A stretch of 34,059 bases of DNA from Bacteroidales bacterium (GTDB lineage: Bacteria; Bacteroidota; Bacteroidia; Bacteroidales; Prolixibacteraceae). Positions 8,916 to 15,620 of the stretch are shown piece by piece. How positions within the stretch are numbered: the stretch's first letter is position 1; each line of letters begins with the position of its first letter. Below the pieces are notes generated by a model. That model was not told where the DNA came from. It ran no database searches and saw only the letters and a list, made by a program, of their open reading frames with translations. The position numbers were made by a program, and so were the translations under genes. The stretch spans positions 1-34,059 of the forward strand of contig JAAYAG010000019.1 of the NCBI GenBank assembly GCA_012719495.1, written 5' to 3'.

Positions 8916-9632
8916 ATGAAACCGATATGGATAATTGCAAAAAGAGAACTTAGTTCGTTTTTCGACTCGCTGATGGCCTATATTATTATAATTCTTTTCC
9001 TTGGAATCAGCGGTTTTTTTACATGGATACAAGGTTCAGACATTTTCTTTGTAAACCAAGCCAGCCTTCAATCTTTCTTCGGCATTGCCTATTGGACCCT
9101 TTTCTTTTTTATTCCGGCACTTACCATGAGAATGATTGCCGAAGAAAAAAAGACCGGAACAATTGAAATGTTACTTACCAAACCCATTAAAGAAGAAGAG
9201 ATTATTGCAGGGAAATTTGTTGCCACATTGCTCCTTATCATTGTTGCCCTTGCCCTGACTTTAGGTTACTATATAACTGTAGCAAACCTTGGGAATGTTG
9301 ACCACGGGGCAATTTTACTCGGCTATTTTGGCCTCATTTTCATGAGTGCAGCCTATATAAGCATTGGGATATTAACCAGTTGCCTGTCGAATAACCAAAT
9401 TACAGCCTATTTATTGGCCTTGGCTATCGGCATTTTTTTCCATATTATTTTTGATGTTCTCTCGTCGGCAACTCCCGGATTTATGGGACATACATTGCAC
9501 TACCTAAGTATGTCGACTCATTTTGAATCGGTTGCCAGGGGAGTAATTGACTCGAAAGACGTCATTTATTTTGCATCGATTATTTTTCTTGGCCTTTTTG
9601 GTTCAAAAATGGTTTTGTCAAAACATAACTAA
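8916..9632 (+). CDS. gldF: Gliding-motility ABC transporter permease GldF
   Basis: ABC-2 type permease paired with GldA. The 238 residues form about six membrane segments: around 18-38, 56-76, 98-125, 133-158, 165-185 and 215-232. The cytoplasmic loop ALTMRMIAEEKKTGTIEMLLTKP between segments two and three is the coupling motif typical of ABC-2 permeases. Gene order and close spacing with gldA and gldG support the name. The transported substrate is unknown in the family. Confidence 0.92.
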   Translation: MKPIWIIAKRELSSFFDSLMAYIIIILFLGISGFFTWIQGSDIFFVNQASLQSFFGIAYWTLFFFIPALTMRMIAEEKKTGTIEMLLTKPIKEEEIIAGKFVATLLLIIVALALTLGYYITVANLGNVDHGAILLGYFGLIFMSAAYISIGILTSCLSNNQITAYLLALAIGIFFHIIFDVLSSATPGFMGHTLHYLSMSTHFESVARGVIDSKDVIYFASIIFLGLFGSKMVLSKHN

Positions 9633-9643
9633 TAGCTGCGACC

Positions 9644-11161
9644 ATGAAAAAAAGAAATTCTATCACACTTTTTGTTGTCCTGATTATTGGAATTGTTTTC
9701 CTAGTAAACATTGTATCGAGCCGTTATTTTTTCAGGATTGACTTCACCAGCGACAAGCGCTATACCCTTAGTAAAGCTACAAAAAATATAGTAAAAGGAT
9801 TAGATAACCCGGTTACGGTAACCGCTTATTTCACGAAAGATCTGCCACCTGCAATTATGCAAACCCGAAACGATTTCAACGATTTGCTGGTTGAATATTC
9901 AAACCTTGCCAAAGGAAAATTTGCTTTCGAATTTGTGAATCCGAACGATGATGATAAAGTTGAACAAGAAATTTCGAAATATGGAATAGCCCCACAAATC
10001 ATCAATGTTCGGGAAAAAGATCAAGCAGTCCAGAAGAAAATTTACCTTTCGGCATTGGTAAAATATGGCGACAAAAAAGAAGTAATCCCCATCATTTTAC
10101 CCGGTACATCAATGGAATACTCGCTCTCATCGGCCATAAAGAAACTCACTACAACTAACAAACCAACATTGGGTTACATAACCGGCCATGGCGAACCTTC
10201 GTTGCAAACCATGCAACAAGCCATGCAGGCACTTGATGTAATGTACACCATAGAAAATACCAACCTATCTGAAATAGGAAACCTAAAAAAATACAAGTCC
10301 TTAATCCTTGTTTCACCAGCCGATACTCTTTCCGATGGTGAATTGCTTGTGCTAGACAATTATCTTGCACAAGGCGGAAACTTGTACCTTGCTTTGAACC
10401 GGGTTACAGGCAACCTCAACAATGCTACTGGGGACGAAAACTACACAGGCATTGAAACATGGCTAAAAAATAAAGGTATTATAGTTGACAATCAATTTAT
10501 TATTGATGCAAGCTGTGGTAGTGTTTCAGTACGTCAGCAACAAGGGGTATTCTCAATAACCACACAGCTTTCGTTCCCATTTTTGCCTTTAATAAAAACG
10601 TTTTCAGACCACCCGGTGAGTAAAGGCCTTGAAACTGTTCTTCTTCAATTTGCCAGCCCCATACAATATGTCGGCGATACTACAATGAAATACAGTCCAT
10701 TGGCATTCTCCTCAGAAAAAAGCGGATTGATGTCGCCACCTATTGTTTTCGACATTCAAAAGAAATGGGGCAACACCGATTTTACATCGCCCAAACAGGT
10801 TGTTGCCGCATCGTTTGAAGGCATGTTGTCTGGAAATGAAGAAGCAAAAATGATAGTCATTGGTGACGGAGATTTTGCAATTAACGGTCAAGGCCAGCAA
10901 GCCCGGCAACTTACCCCCGACAATGTAAACCTAATGGTAAATTCAATAGACTGGTTATCAGACGACACCGGACTAATTGAACTGCGCACGAAAGGTGTTA
11001 CCAACCGCCCGCTCGACCAGATAGAAGATGGGAAAAAGACATTTCTTAAATACTTCAACTTTCTGCTACCTATTCTTTTAATCATTATTTACGGATTATT
11101 CAGGAGCAGACAAAACAAAATAAAAGAGGTTAAAAGAATGCAGGAACACTTTATCGATTAG
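9644..11161 (+). CDS. gldG: GldG, substrate-binding-like auxiliary subunit of the gliding ABC transporter
   Basis: Third subunit of the Gld ABC complex, 505 residues. One membrane segment lies near the N-terminus (about 8-25, ITLFVVLIIGIVFLVNIVSS). A large periplasmic part follows, starting RIDFTSDKRYTLSKATKNI, a motif common to GldG and related ABC auxiliary proteins. TGHGEPSL near residue 180 and VIGDGDFAINGQ near 405 are also typical. A second membrane helix lies at about 468-486 (FLLPILLIIIYGLF) before a short basic tail. It follows gldF by 11 bp, so the three are one operon. I see no strong terminator directly after it. Confidence 0.92.
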   Translation: MKKRNSITLFVVLIIGIVFLVNIVSSRYFFRIDFTSDKRYTLSKATKNIVKGLDNPVTVTAYFTKDLPPAIMQTRNDFNDLLVEYSNLAKGKFAFEFVNPNDDDKVEQEISKYGIAPQIINVREKDQAVQKKIYLSALVKYGDKKEVIPIILPGTSMEYSLSSAIKKLTTTNKPTLGYITGHGEPSLQTMQQAMQALDVMYTIENTNLSEIGNLKKYKSLILVSPADTLSDGELLVLDNYLAQGGNLYLALNRVTGNLNNATGDENYTGIETWLKNKGIIVDNQFIIDASCGSVSVRQQQGVFSITTQLSFPFLPLIKTFSDHPVSKGLETVLLQFASPIQYVGDTTMKYSPLAFSSEKSGLMSPPIVFDIQKKWGNTDFTSPKQVVAASFEGMLSGNEEAKMIVIGDGDFAINGQGQQARQLTPDNVNLMVNSIDWLSDDTGLIELRTKGVTNRPLDQIEDGKKTFLKYFNFLLPILLIIIYGLFRSRQNKIKEVKRMQEHFID

Positions 11162-11298
11162 AACATTAACTAAGAATAACCAACATGTATTTTCAAATAA
11201 ATGATGGGGTTAACAATTATTTAATAAAATATAAACCTATAGAAAGCAAACTTTCCCGTTTTAAATTGTTTCTTTGTTGTAATTAATTCAATTTTATT

Positions 11299-11454
11299 AT
11301 GGGAAGAAAAGAATTCTATGAAAAAATTGAGGAGTTAAACTGGATTCGAAAGAAGCTCATAGCAAATGTAGAACAAAACAAAATGGAACAGGATAACAAA
11401 AAACTCCTCAAGAATGTTGAAGATGAGCTTCTGCATCTAAAGCTTTTACAATAA
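11299..11454 (+). CDS. 51-residue charged helical protein
   Basis: Small ORF of 51 codons, beginning MGRKEFYEKIEELNWIRKKL and ending DELLHLKLLQ. About half the residues are charged and hydrophobic residues fall at heptad-like spacing, so it should form a single amphipathic helix or coiled coil with no signal peptide or membrane segment. It starts 137 bp after gldG and its last codons form the left arm of a terminator stem, suggesting that it is the final gene of that transcript. Sequence composition is coding-like, with sensible Lys/Glu/Leu codons and no repeats. I do not recognise the family. Confidence 0.55.
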   Translation: MGRKEFYEKIEELNWIRKKLIANVEQNKMEQDNKKLLKNVEDELLHLKLLQ

Positions 11455-11476
11455 AAAATAAGTAAAAGCTTTTTTT
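11439..11476 (+). terminator. Rho-independent-type terminator after the small ORF
   Basis: A perfect 11-bp stem, AAAGCTTTTAC at 11439-11449 pairing with GTAAAAGCTTT at 11462-11472, with a 12-nt A-rich loop and a run of T. The stop codon of the small protein lies within the loop. The stem is AT-rich, so it may be only moderately efficient. Confidence 0.6.
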
Positions 11477-11504
11477 ATTTCATCCCGCTACCCTATCCTT
11501 TTTA

Positions 11505-11512
11505 TATATTTG
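11505..11512 (+). promoter_or_regulatory. Bacteroidota -7 element directly before the TonB-like gene
   Basis: TATATTTG matches the TAnnTTTG consensus exactly and ends four bases before the ATG at 11517. Transcription starting the usual 4-7 nt downstream would begin at or next to the start codon, giving a leaderless or nearly leaderless mRNA. No TTTG is present at the normal -33 distance, so support is partial. Confidence 0.4.
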
Positions 11513-11516
11513 CTCC

Positions 11517-12236
11517 ATGAGCCGTTTCATTAAAATATACAAAGAAAACATCAACGGGATAATTATCACATTGTCTTTGCATATTATTGTATTCACAAGC
11601 TTGTTCTTCAAAGAATTATCAATTAACACACCACATACAGAAAGCGAAATACTTATCGACTTTAGCCAGATTATTCCCGAACCAGAACTCCCCGAAGAAC
11701 GGATTGACAAAACTTCACAACCTCCCCTGGCAGGACAACTTCAAACCAATATTGCATCGAACAGAAGCTCCAGAACCGCCCAAACCCAGTCAAACAAAGC
11801 ATCCGACAATCAATATGAACAAGAAATTGCCGAAGCACAAAACCTTCTTAAAGACGTAAGCCGTCAATTGAAAAAAGAAATACCAACAATCGATGACCTA
11901 AAAATGCCAGATGCTCCCGAAGTGAAGCCCGAAGACATAAAAAACAATCTTTATACAGGAGAAAGCAACATCGAATATTTCCTTGAGAACAGGCATCATG
12001 TGAAGCTGCCTATTCCTGTTTATCTTTCAGAATATGGAGGAAAAGTAAAAGTAGATATTCTAGTTGATCGTTCAGGCAAAGTAATTAAAGCAGAGCCTGT
12101 TATACAAAATTTACACAATGAACAAATTCTTTCGTATGCCAAAACTGCAGCTATGCGCACCATATTCAACCGAAGTGAATCTGCCCCCGCACAACAAAAG
12201 GGCTATATTATTTACACTTTCGTAGCCCAACGTTAA
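11517..12236 (+). CDS. TonB-like protein with C-terminal TonB domain
   Basis: Inner-membrane-anchored periplasmic protein of 239 residues. A single membrane helix lies at about 14-33 (GIIITLSLHIIVFTSLFF). It is followed by an acidic, proline-containing stretch (EPELPEE) and a hydrophilic, Ser/Asn/Gln-rich linker with predicted helix around 95-125. A TonB C-terminal-type fold lies at about 170-239, with GGKVKVDILVDRSGKVIKAEPV and an IIYTFVAQR end. TonB proteins pass proton-motive energy from ExbB-ExbD to outer-membrane receptors. No exbB/exbD or receptor gene is adjacent, and the proline-rich spacer is weak compared with classical TonB, so it may be a specialised paralogue with another partner. 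It is separated from the upstream gene by a terminator and so is probably transcribed alone. Confidence 0.75.
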   Translation: MSRFIKIYKENINGIIITLSLHIIVFTSLFFKELSINTPHTESEILIDFSQIIPEPELPEERIDKTSQPPLAGQLQTNIASNRSSRTAQTQSNKASDNQYEQEIAEAQNLLKDVSRQLKKEIPTIDDLKMPDAPEVKPEDIKNNLYTGESNIEYFLENRHHVKLPIPVYLSEYGGKVKVDILVDRSGKVIKAEPVIQNLHNEQILSYAKTAAMRTIFNRSESAPAQQKGYIIYTFVAQR

Positions 12237-12281
12237 CTTAAAGTAAAAATTTTCGAAACCAACAAATTTTTTCAAACTTTT

Positions 12282-12313
12282 TTTGACAATACATGTTTAA
12301 TAACATACATTTG
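12282..12313 (+). promoter_or_regulatory. Bacteroidota consensus promoter for a short transcript
   Basis: TTTG at 12282-12285, a 20-nt spacer and TACATTTG at 12306-12313 match TTTG-N19-21-TAnnTTTG without mismatch. The predicted start is near 12318-12320. There is no ORF on the plus strand downstream before the terminator at 12371, so this promoter appears to drive a non-coding transcript. Confidence 0.65.
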
Positions 12314-12318
12314 TATCA

Positions 12319-12400
12319 GGTTTATTTTTCATAAGTTTTAGGTTTAGTTAGATTAGTTAGTTGGAGAAGAGGATAGAAACATTTCTATCCTTTCTTTTTT
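12319..12400 (+). ncRNA. Candidate small RNA of about 80 nt
   Basis: A consensus promoter and a rho-independent terminator are separated by about 55 nt that contain no start codon. The predicted RNA begins U-rich, has several TTAG repeats around 12341-12362 (TTTAGTTAGATTAGTTAG), then a purine-rich GGAGAAGAGG segment that leads into the terminator hairpin. It lies between the TonB-like gene and convergent cvfB. The repeated single-stranded TTAG region could be a pairing or protein-binding site; that is inference. I do not recognise a known RNA family. Confidence 0.45.
12371..12400 (+). terminator. Rho-independent terminator
   Basis: GGATAGAAA at 12371-12379 pairs with TTTCTATCC at 12382-12390, can be extended about three more pairs outward with one G-U pair, and is followed by TTTCTTTTTTT. 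It points in the plus direction, so it would end the candidate small RNA and any readthrough from the TonB-like gene before the convergent cvfB gene. Confidence 0.75.
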
Positions 12401-12404
12401 TATG

Positions 12405-13244
12405 TCATTTTGCTGCTAATCGAATCCCTTCTGGTTCAATAGAAATCAGCTTTTGCTTATATAATGCGCCAATAGCTTTTTTGAACGTCTTCTTGCTCAT
12501 CCCAAAAGATTCTTTAATGTCCTCTGCATCAGAATGATCAGAAAAAGGCAGAAATAAATGTTCACTACTCCGAAGTTTTAATAGAATTACTTCAGTAACA
12601 TCATCAACACGCTGATATCCGTCGCGCTCCAGCCGAAGGTCAATTTTCCCATCCTCTCGAATTTTTTTTACGTAGCCTACCATCTTATCCCCAGAACGAA
12701 TCGGCTTGAAAACTTCATTTGAATAAATTATGCCCAAGTGTAACTGATTGATAATCGCATCGTAACCAAGGTCGGTACGATTTGCAATCATTAAATCTAC
12801 CTCATCTCCTTCCTGAAAATCAACTCCATCCTGAGTTAGAAACTTTTTATATTTAGCAGAAGCCGCAATTCGGCCTGTAACATTATCAACATAAACACGT
12901 ACAACATACCACTTCCCTTTCTCCATTTTGACAGTCTGCTCACGAAAAGGCACAAATAAATCTTTGGGCAAACCCCAATCGAGAAAAGCGCCAAACGAAC
13001 TCACGCCAACAACCTGCAAATAACCAAACTGATCAACCATAACCGCAGGAAAATCGGTTGAAGCAACTATACGATCTTCAGAGTCGAAATGAACAAAAAC
13101 ATCAACATCATCGCCTTCGGCACAATTAGCAGGTACATAGCGGTTTGGCAGCAATATTTCACCATAAGGCCCCCCATCGAGATATGCTCCTTGATCGGTA
13201 AATTTAATTATCTCAAGAGTAGATGTTTTTCCAATTTTCACCAT
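12405..13244 (-). CDS. cvfB: CvfB-type S1 RNA-binding protein
   Basis: Cytoplasmic RNA-binding protein of 279 residues made of S1-like OB folds and a winged helix. Repeat one lies at about 5-65 (LEIIKFTDQGAYLDGG). Repeat two at about 70-130 has the clear S1 core VVGVSSFGAFLDWGLPKDLFVPF. A third region lies at about 145-210 (VGYVKKIREDGKIDLRLER). A C-terminal winged helix follows at about 225-279 (SFGMSKKTFKKAIGALYKQKLISI). This is the CvfB/YitL arrangement; the Staphylococcus aureus protein affects virulence-gene expression and the pneumococcal protein binds RNA. It is a single gene, convergent with the upstream transcripts and divergent from the mannosyltransferase. Its cellular RNA target cannot be read. 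Confidence 0.88.
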   Translation of the reverse strand: MVKIGKTSTLEIIKFTDQGAYLDGGPYGEILLPNRYVPANCAEGDDVDVFVHFDSEDRIVASTDFPAVMVDQFGYLQVVGVSSFGAFLDWGLPKDLFVPFREQTVKMEKGKWYVVRVYVDNVTGRIAASAKYKKFLTQDGVDFQEGDEVDLMIANRTDLGYDAIINQLHLGIIYSNEVFKPIRSGDKMVGYVKKIREDGKIDLRLERDGYQRVDDVTEVILLKLRSSEHLFLPFSDHSDAEDIKESFGMSKKTFKKAIGALYKQKLISIEPEGIRLAAK

Positions 13245-13269
13245 AACTGTAATTCAATATTTTAAGACG

Positions 13270-13277
13270 CAAAAGTA
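13270..13277 (-). promoter_or_regulatory. Probable -7 element of the cvfB promoter
   Basis: On the minus strand this reads TACTTTTG, an exact TAnnTTTG match, about 26 bp upstream of the cvfB ATG. That gives a leader of about 20 nt. A TTG upstream exists but at 27 nt, longer than the normal spacing. Confidence 0.4.
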
Positions 13278-13476
13278 ACGAAAGTTTTGTTCTCCGGGAG
13301 AAACCAATTATGAGAGTTATTTAAAAAGACATTCTACAAAAGAAATGCTGCATAAGAATCTCAATACAAACTAGCATTCCTGGAAATTAGCAACTGATTC
13401 CCTGTGCTTTACAAATTGGCCGACAATCAATTTGTCCTAAAAAAAAGTTACATAGGTAAAATAAGCAAGAAAATAG

Positions 13477-13484
13477 TATTTTTG
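13477..13484 (+). promoter_or_regulatory. Possible -7 element before the mannosyltransferase
   Basis: TATTTTTG matches TAnnTTTG and lies 27 bp before the preferred ATG at 13512. It argues against translation starting at the upstream in-frame codon at 13404. No TTTG is found 19-21 nt further upstream. Confidence 0.35.
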
Positions 13485-13511
13485 TTTAAGATCAAAAAAA
13501 GAGAAGGTACG

Positions 13512-14228
13512 ATGAAAGATAGTGTAATAATTATACCCACATACAAGGAGAAGGAAAATATCGAAAGCATAATTCGTTATGTTTTCAATCTTCCTGTGCA
13601 ATTTCACATCCTCGTAATCGACGATAATTCGCCCGACGGTACAGCAGCTATTGTAAAAACATTGATGACCGAATTCCCTGAAAAACTTCATCTAATTGAA
13701 CGCCCCGGAAAAATGGGGCTTGGAACCGCCTATATCAGGGGATTTCAATGGTCAATAGAAAACGGATATGAATATATCTTCGAAATGGATGCTGACTTCT
13801 CACACAACCCCGACGACCTTATCCGTTTACGCGAAGCATGCCTTCAAGGAGCAGATTTAGCAATTGGGTCTCGCTATGTTTCTGGTATAAACGTAGTTAA
13901 CTGGCCACTTAAAAGAGTCTTAATGTCATATTTTGCATCAAAATATGTGCGTATAATTACCGGCATGAAAGTACACGACTCAACCGCCGGGTTTGTTTGC
14001 TATACTTCGCGCGTACTAAAAGCTCTCGACTTGAACAATATTCGCATGAAAGGTTACGGGTTCCAGATCGAAATGAAATTCACATCATGGAAACATGGGT
14101 TCAAAGTAGTTGAAATTCCTATCATATTCATCGACAGACAGAAGGGAACCTCAAAAATGAGTGGGGGCATTTTCAGCGAAGCATTTTTTGGTGTTATTAA
14201 AATGAAATTAAGGAGTATTTTTAATTAA
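13512..14228 (+). CDS. Polyprenol-phosphate mannosyltransferase (DPM1-like, GT2)
   Basis: GT2-family transferase that moves mannose from GDP-mannose to a polyprenyl phosphate carrier at the cytoplasmic face of the membrane. It starts SVIIIPTYKEKENI. DD at 37-38 (VIDDNSPDGT) and DAD at 93-95 (EMDADFSHNP) are the nucleotide-sugar and metal sites. GSRYVSG, DSTAGFVCY and KGYGFQIEM are DPM1-type signatures. At 238 residues it has the catalytic domain alone, with no C-terminal membrane helices, like the fungal/animal and many bacterial single-domain forms. I use the ATG at 13512, where homologues start; the frame extends upstream to 13404, but those 36 residues are Lys-rich and unlike coding sequence. 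A strong terminator follows. The product could supply protein O-mannosylation or surface glycans. Confidence 0.85.
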   Translation: MKDSVIIIPTYKEKENIESIIRYVFNLPVQFHILVIDDNSPDGTAAIVKTLMTEFPEKLHLIERPGKMGLGTAYIRGFQWSIENGYEYIFEMDADFSHNPDDLIRLREACLQGADLAIGSRYVSGINVVNWPLKRVLMSYFASKYVRIITGMKVHDSTAGFVCYTSRVLKALDLNNIRMKGYGFQIEMKFTSWKHGFKVVEIPIIFIDRQKGTSKMSGGIFSEAFFGVIKMKLRSIFN

Positions 14229-14242
14229 AAAAATACTTGAAC

Positions 14243-14264
14243 AGCTCCCCAGGGAGCTTTTTTT
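14243..14264 (+). terminator. Rho-independent terminator between the mannosyltransferase and pyrC
   Basis: AGCTCCC at 14243-14249, a 2-nt loop, GGGAGCT at 14252-14258, then six T. It is the most GC-rich terminator stem in the window and lies 14 bp after the mannosyltransferase stop and only 21 bp before the pyrC ATG, leaving little room for a separate pyrC promoter. Confidence 0.85.
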
Positions 14265-14285
14265 ATACCAGTCAAAATAACTGCA

Positions 14286-15614
14286 ATGAAGACTTTAATA
14301 AAAAATATAACAATAGTCAATGAAGGCAGGACTTTCACCGGTTCTGTGCTCATCGAAAACGATCTTATTGCCAGCATATTGGGTAATAACGACCAAATAA
14401 AAGCAGACATTACTATTGATGCAAGCGGGCAACTTCTTTTGCCCGGTGTAATTGACGATCAGGTTCATTTTCGCGAACCAGGTTTAATCCACAAAGGCGA
14501 AATATATACCGAAGCCAAAGCCTGTGTTGCCGGAGGAGTTACATCATACATGGAAATGCCCAACACAATACCACAAACAACGACAGTTCAACTTCTTGAA
14601 GAAAAATATAACCGCGCAGCACAAGTATCGCTGGCAAACTATTCATTTTATATTGGAGCCACAAACGACAATATAAAAGAAGTATTAAAAGCCGACCCAA
14701 CAACGGTTTGTGGCATAAAATGTTTCATGGGGTCATCGACCGGCAATATGCTTGTTGAAGGCGAAGGCCTCGAAACTCTTTTCAAAAATGCCCATATGAT
14801 TGTAGCTACCCACAATGAAGAGGAATCGGTAATAAAGGCTAACATTGAAGAATACAGGAACAAGTATGGAGAATTGATACCTATCGAGATACACCCAAAA
14901 ATCCGGAGCGAAGAAGCTTGCTACCAATCAACTGCAAAAGCTATTGAGTTGGCAACAAAATACAATACAAGGCTTCATGCCCTGCACCTTTCAACAGCTA
15001 AAGAAATGGGGCTATTTTCATCGGGACTACCTCAAAATAAGAGGATTACTAATGAAGTTTGTATACACCATCTCTGGTTCGACGATCGCGATTACAGTAC
15101 ATTTGGAACAAAAATAAAGTGGAATCCGGCAATAAAATCAGAAAAAGATAAGTTAGCTCTTCGCGATGCTATAAATTCAAATATTATAGATATTGTTGCC
15201 ACCGACCACGCCCCGCATACCATAGAAGAAAAAGGGAATTCTTATTTTAAATCACCTTCAGGAGGACCATTAGTTCAGCATTCTTTGGTTGCCATGCTTG
15301 AACTTGTATCTCAGGGAGTTTTCAGCTATGAAAAAGTAGTGGAAAAAATGTGCCATTTCCCGGCATTACTATTCAATATAGAGAAACGTGGGTTTATCAG
15401 GGAAGGGTATAAAGCAGATCTTGTTTTGGTTAACCCACAAGACCGTTGGGTTGTAACGCCAAATAATATTTTTTATAAATGCCAATGGTCGCCCTTCGAA
15501 GGGATTACATTCAGACATAGTGTAACTCACACATTCGTAAACGGTACCTTAGTATACCAGAATGGTCAATTCTATGAAACGAATAAGGGCGAAAGGCTGC
15601 GATTCAACAGATAA
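14286..15614 (+). CDS. pyrC: Dihydroorotase
   Basis: Cyclises N-carbamoyl-aspartate to dihydroorotate in pyrimidine synthesis. The 442-residue length and LPGVIDDQVHFREPG start of the metal site place it in the long, class I-like Bacteroidota dihydroorotases. Other landmarks are KCFMGSSTGN (around 145), ATHNEEE (His about 177), ALHLSTAKE (His about 234), ITNEVCIHHLWF and VATDHAPHT (Asp about 305). The usual HxH is QxH (Gln-Val-His). I recall the same substitution in the Porphyromonas gingivalis enzyme, so it appears to be a lineage trait and not a defect. The gene follows a terminator by about 20 bp, which raises the possibility of attenuation, and it converges on cheB with a 6-bp gap. Confidence 0.93.
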   Translation: MKTLIKNITIVNEGRTFTGSVLIENDLIASILGNNDQIKADITIDASGQLLLPGVIDDQVHFREPGLIHKGEIYTEAKACVAGGVTSYMEMPNTIPQTTTVQLLEEKYNRAAQVSLANYSFYIGATNDNIKEVLKADPTTVCGIKCFMGSSTGNMLVEGEGLETLFKNAHMIVATHNEEESVIKANIEEYRNKYGELIPIEIHPKIRSEEACYQSTAKAIELATKYNTRLHALHLSTAKEMGLFSSGLPQNKRITNEVCIHHLWFDDRDYSTFGTKIKWNPAIKSEKDKLALRDAINSNIIDIVATDHAPHTIEEKGNSYFKSPSGGPLVQHSLVAMLELVSQGVFSYEKVVEKMCHFPALLFNIEKRGFIREGYKADLVLVNPQDRWVVTPNNIFYKCQWSPFEGITFRHSVTHTFVNGTLVYQNGQFYETNKGERLRFNR

Positions 15615-15620
15615 ATAGGA

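Noticed and set aside
13404-13511. N-terminal extension of the mannosyltransferase frame
   Set aside because: The 36 added residues are Lys/Phe-rich, homologues begin at the later Met, and a -7 promoter element lies at 13477-13484 inside the extension.
15615-15620. Terminator between convergent pyrC and cheB
   Set aside because: The 6-bp gap and flanking coding ends show no stem-loop with a T-run. Termination may be Rho-dependent or within the opposing gene, but nothing can be called.
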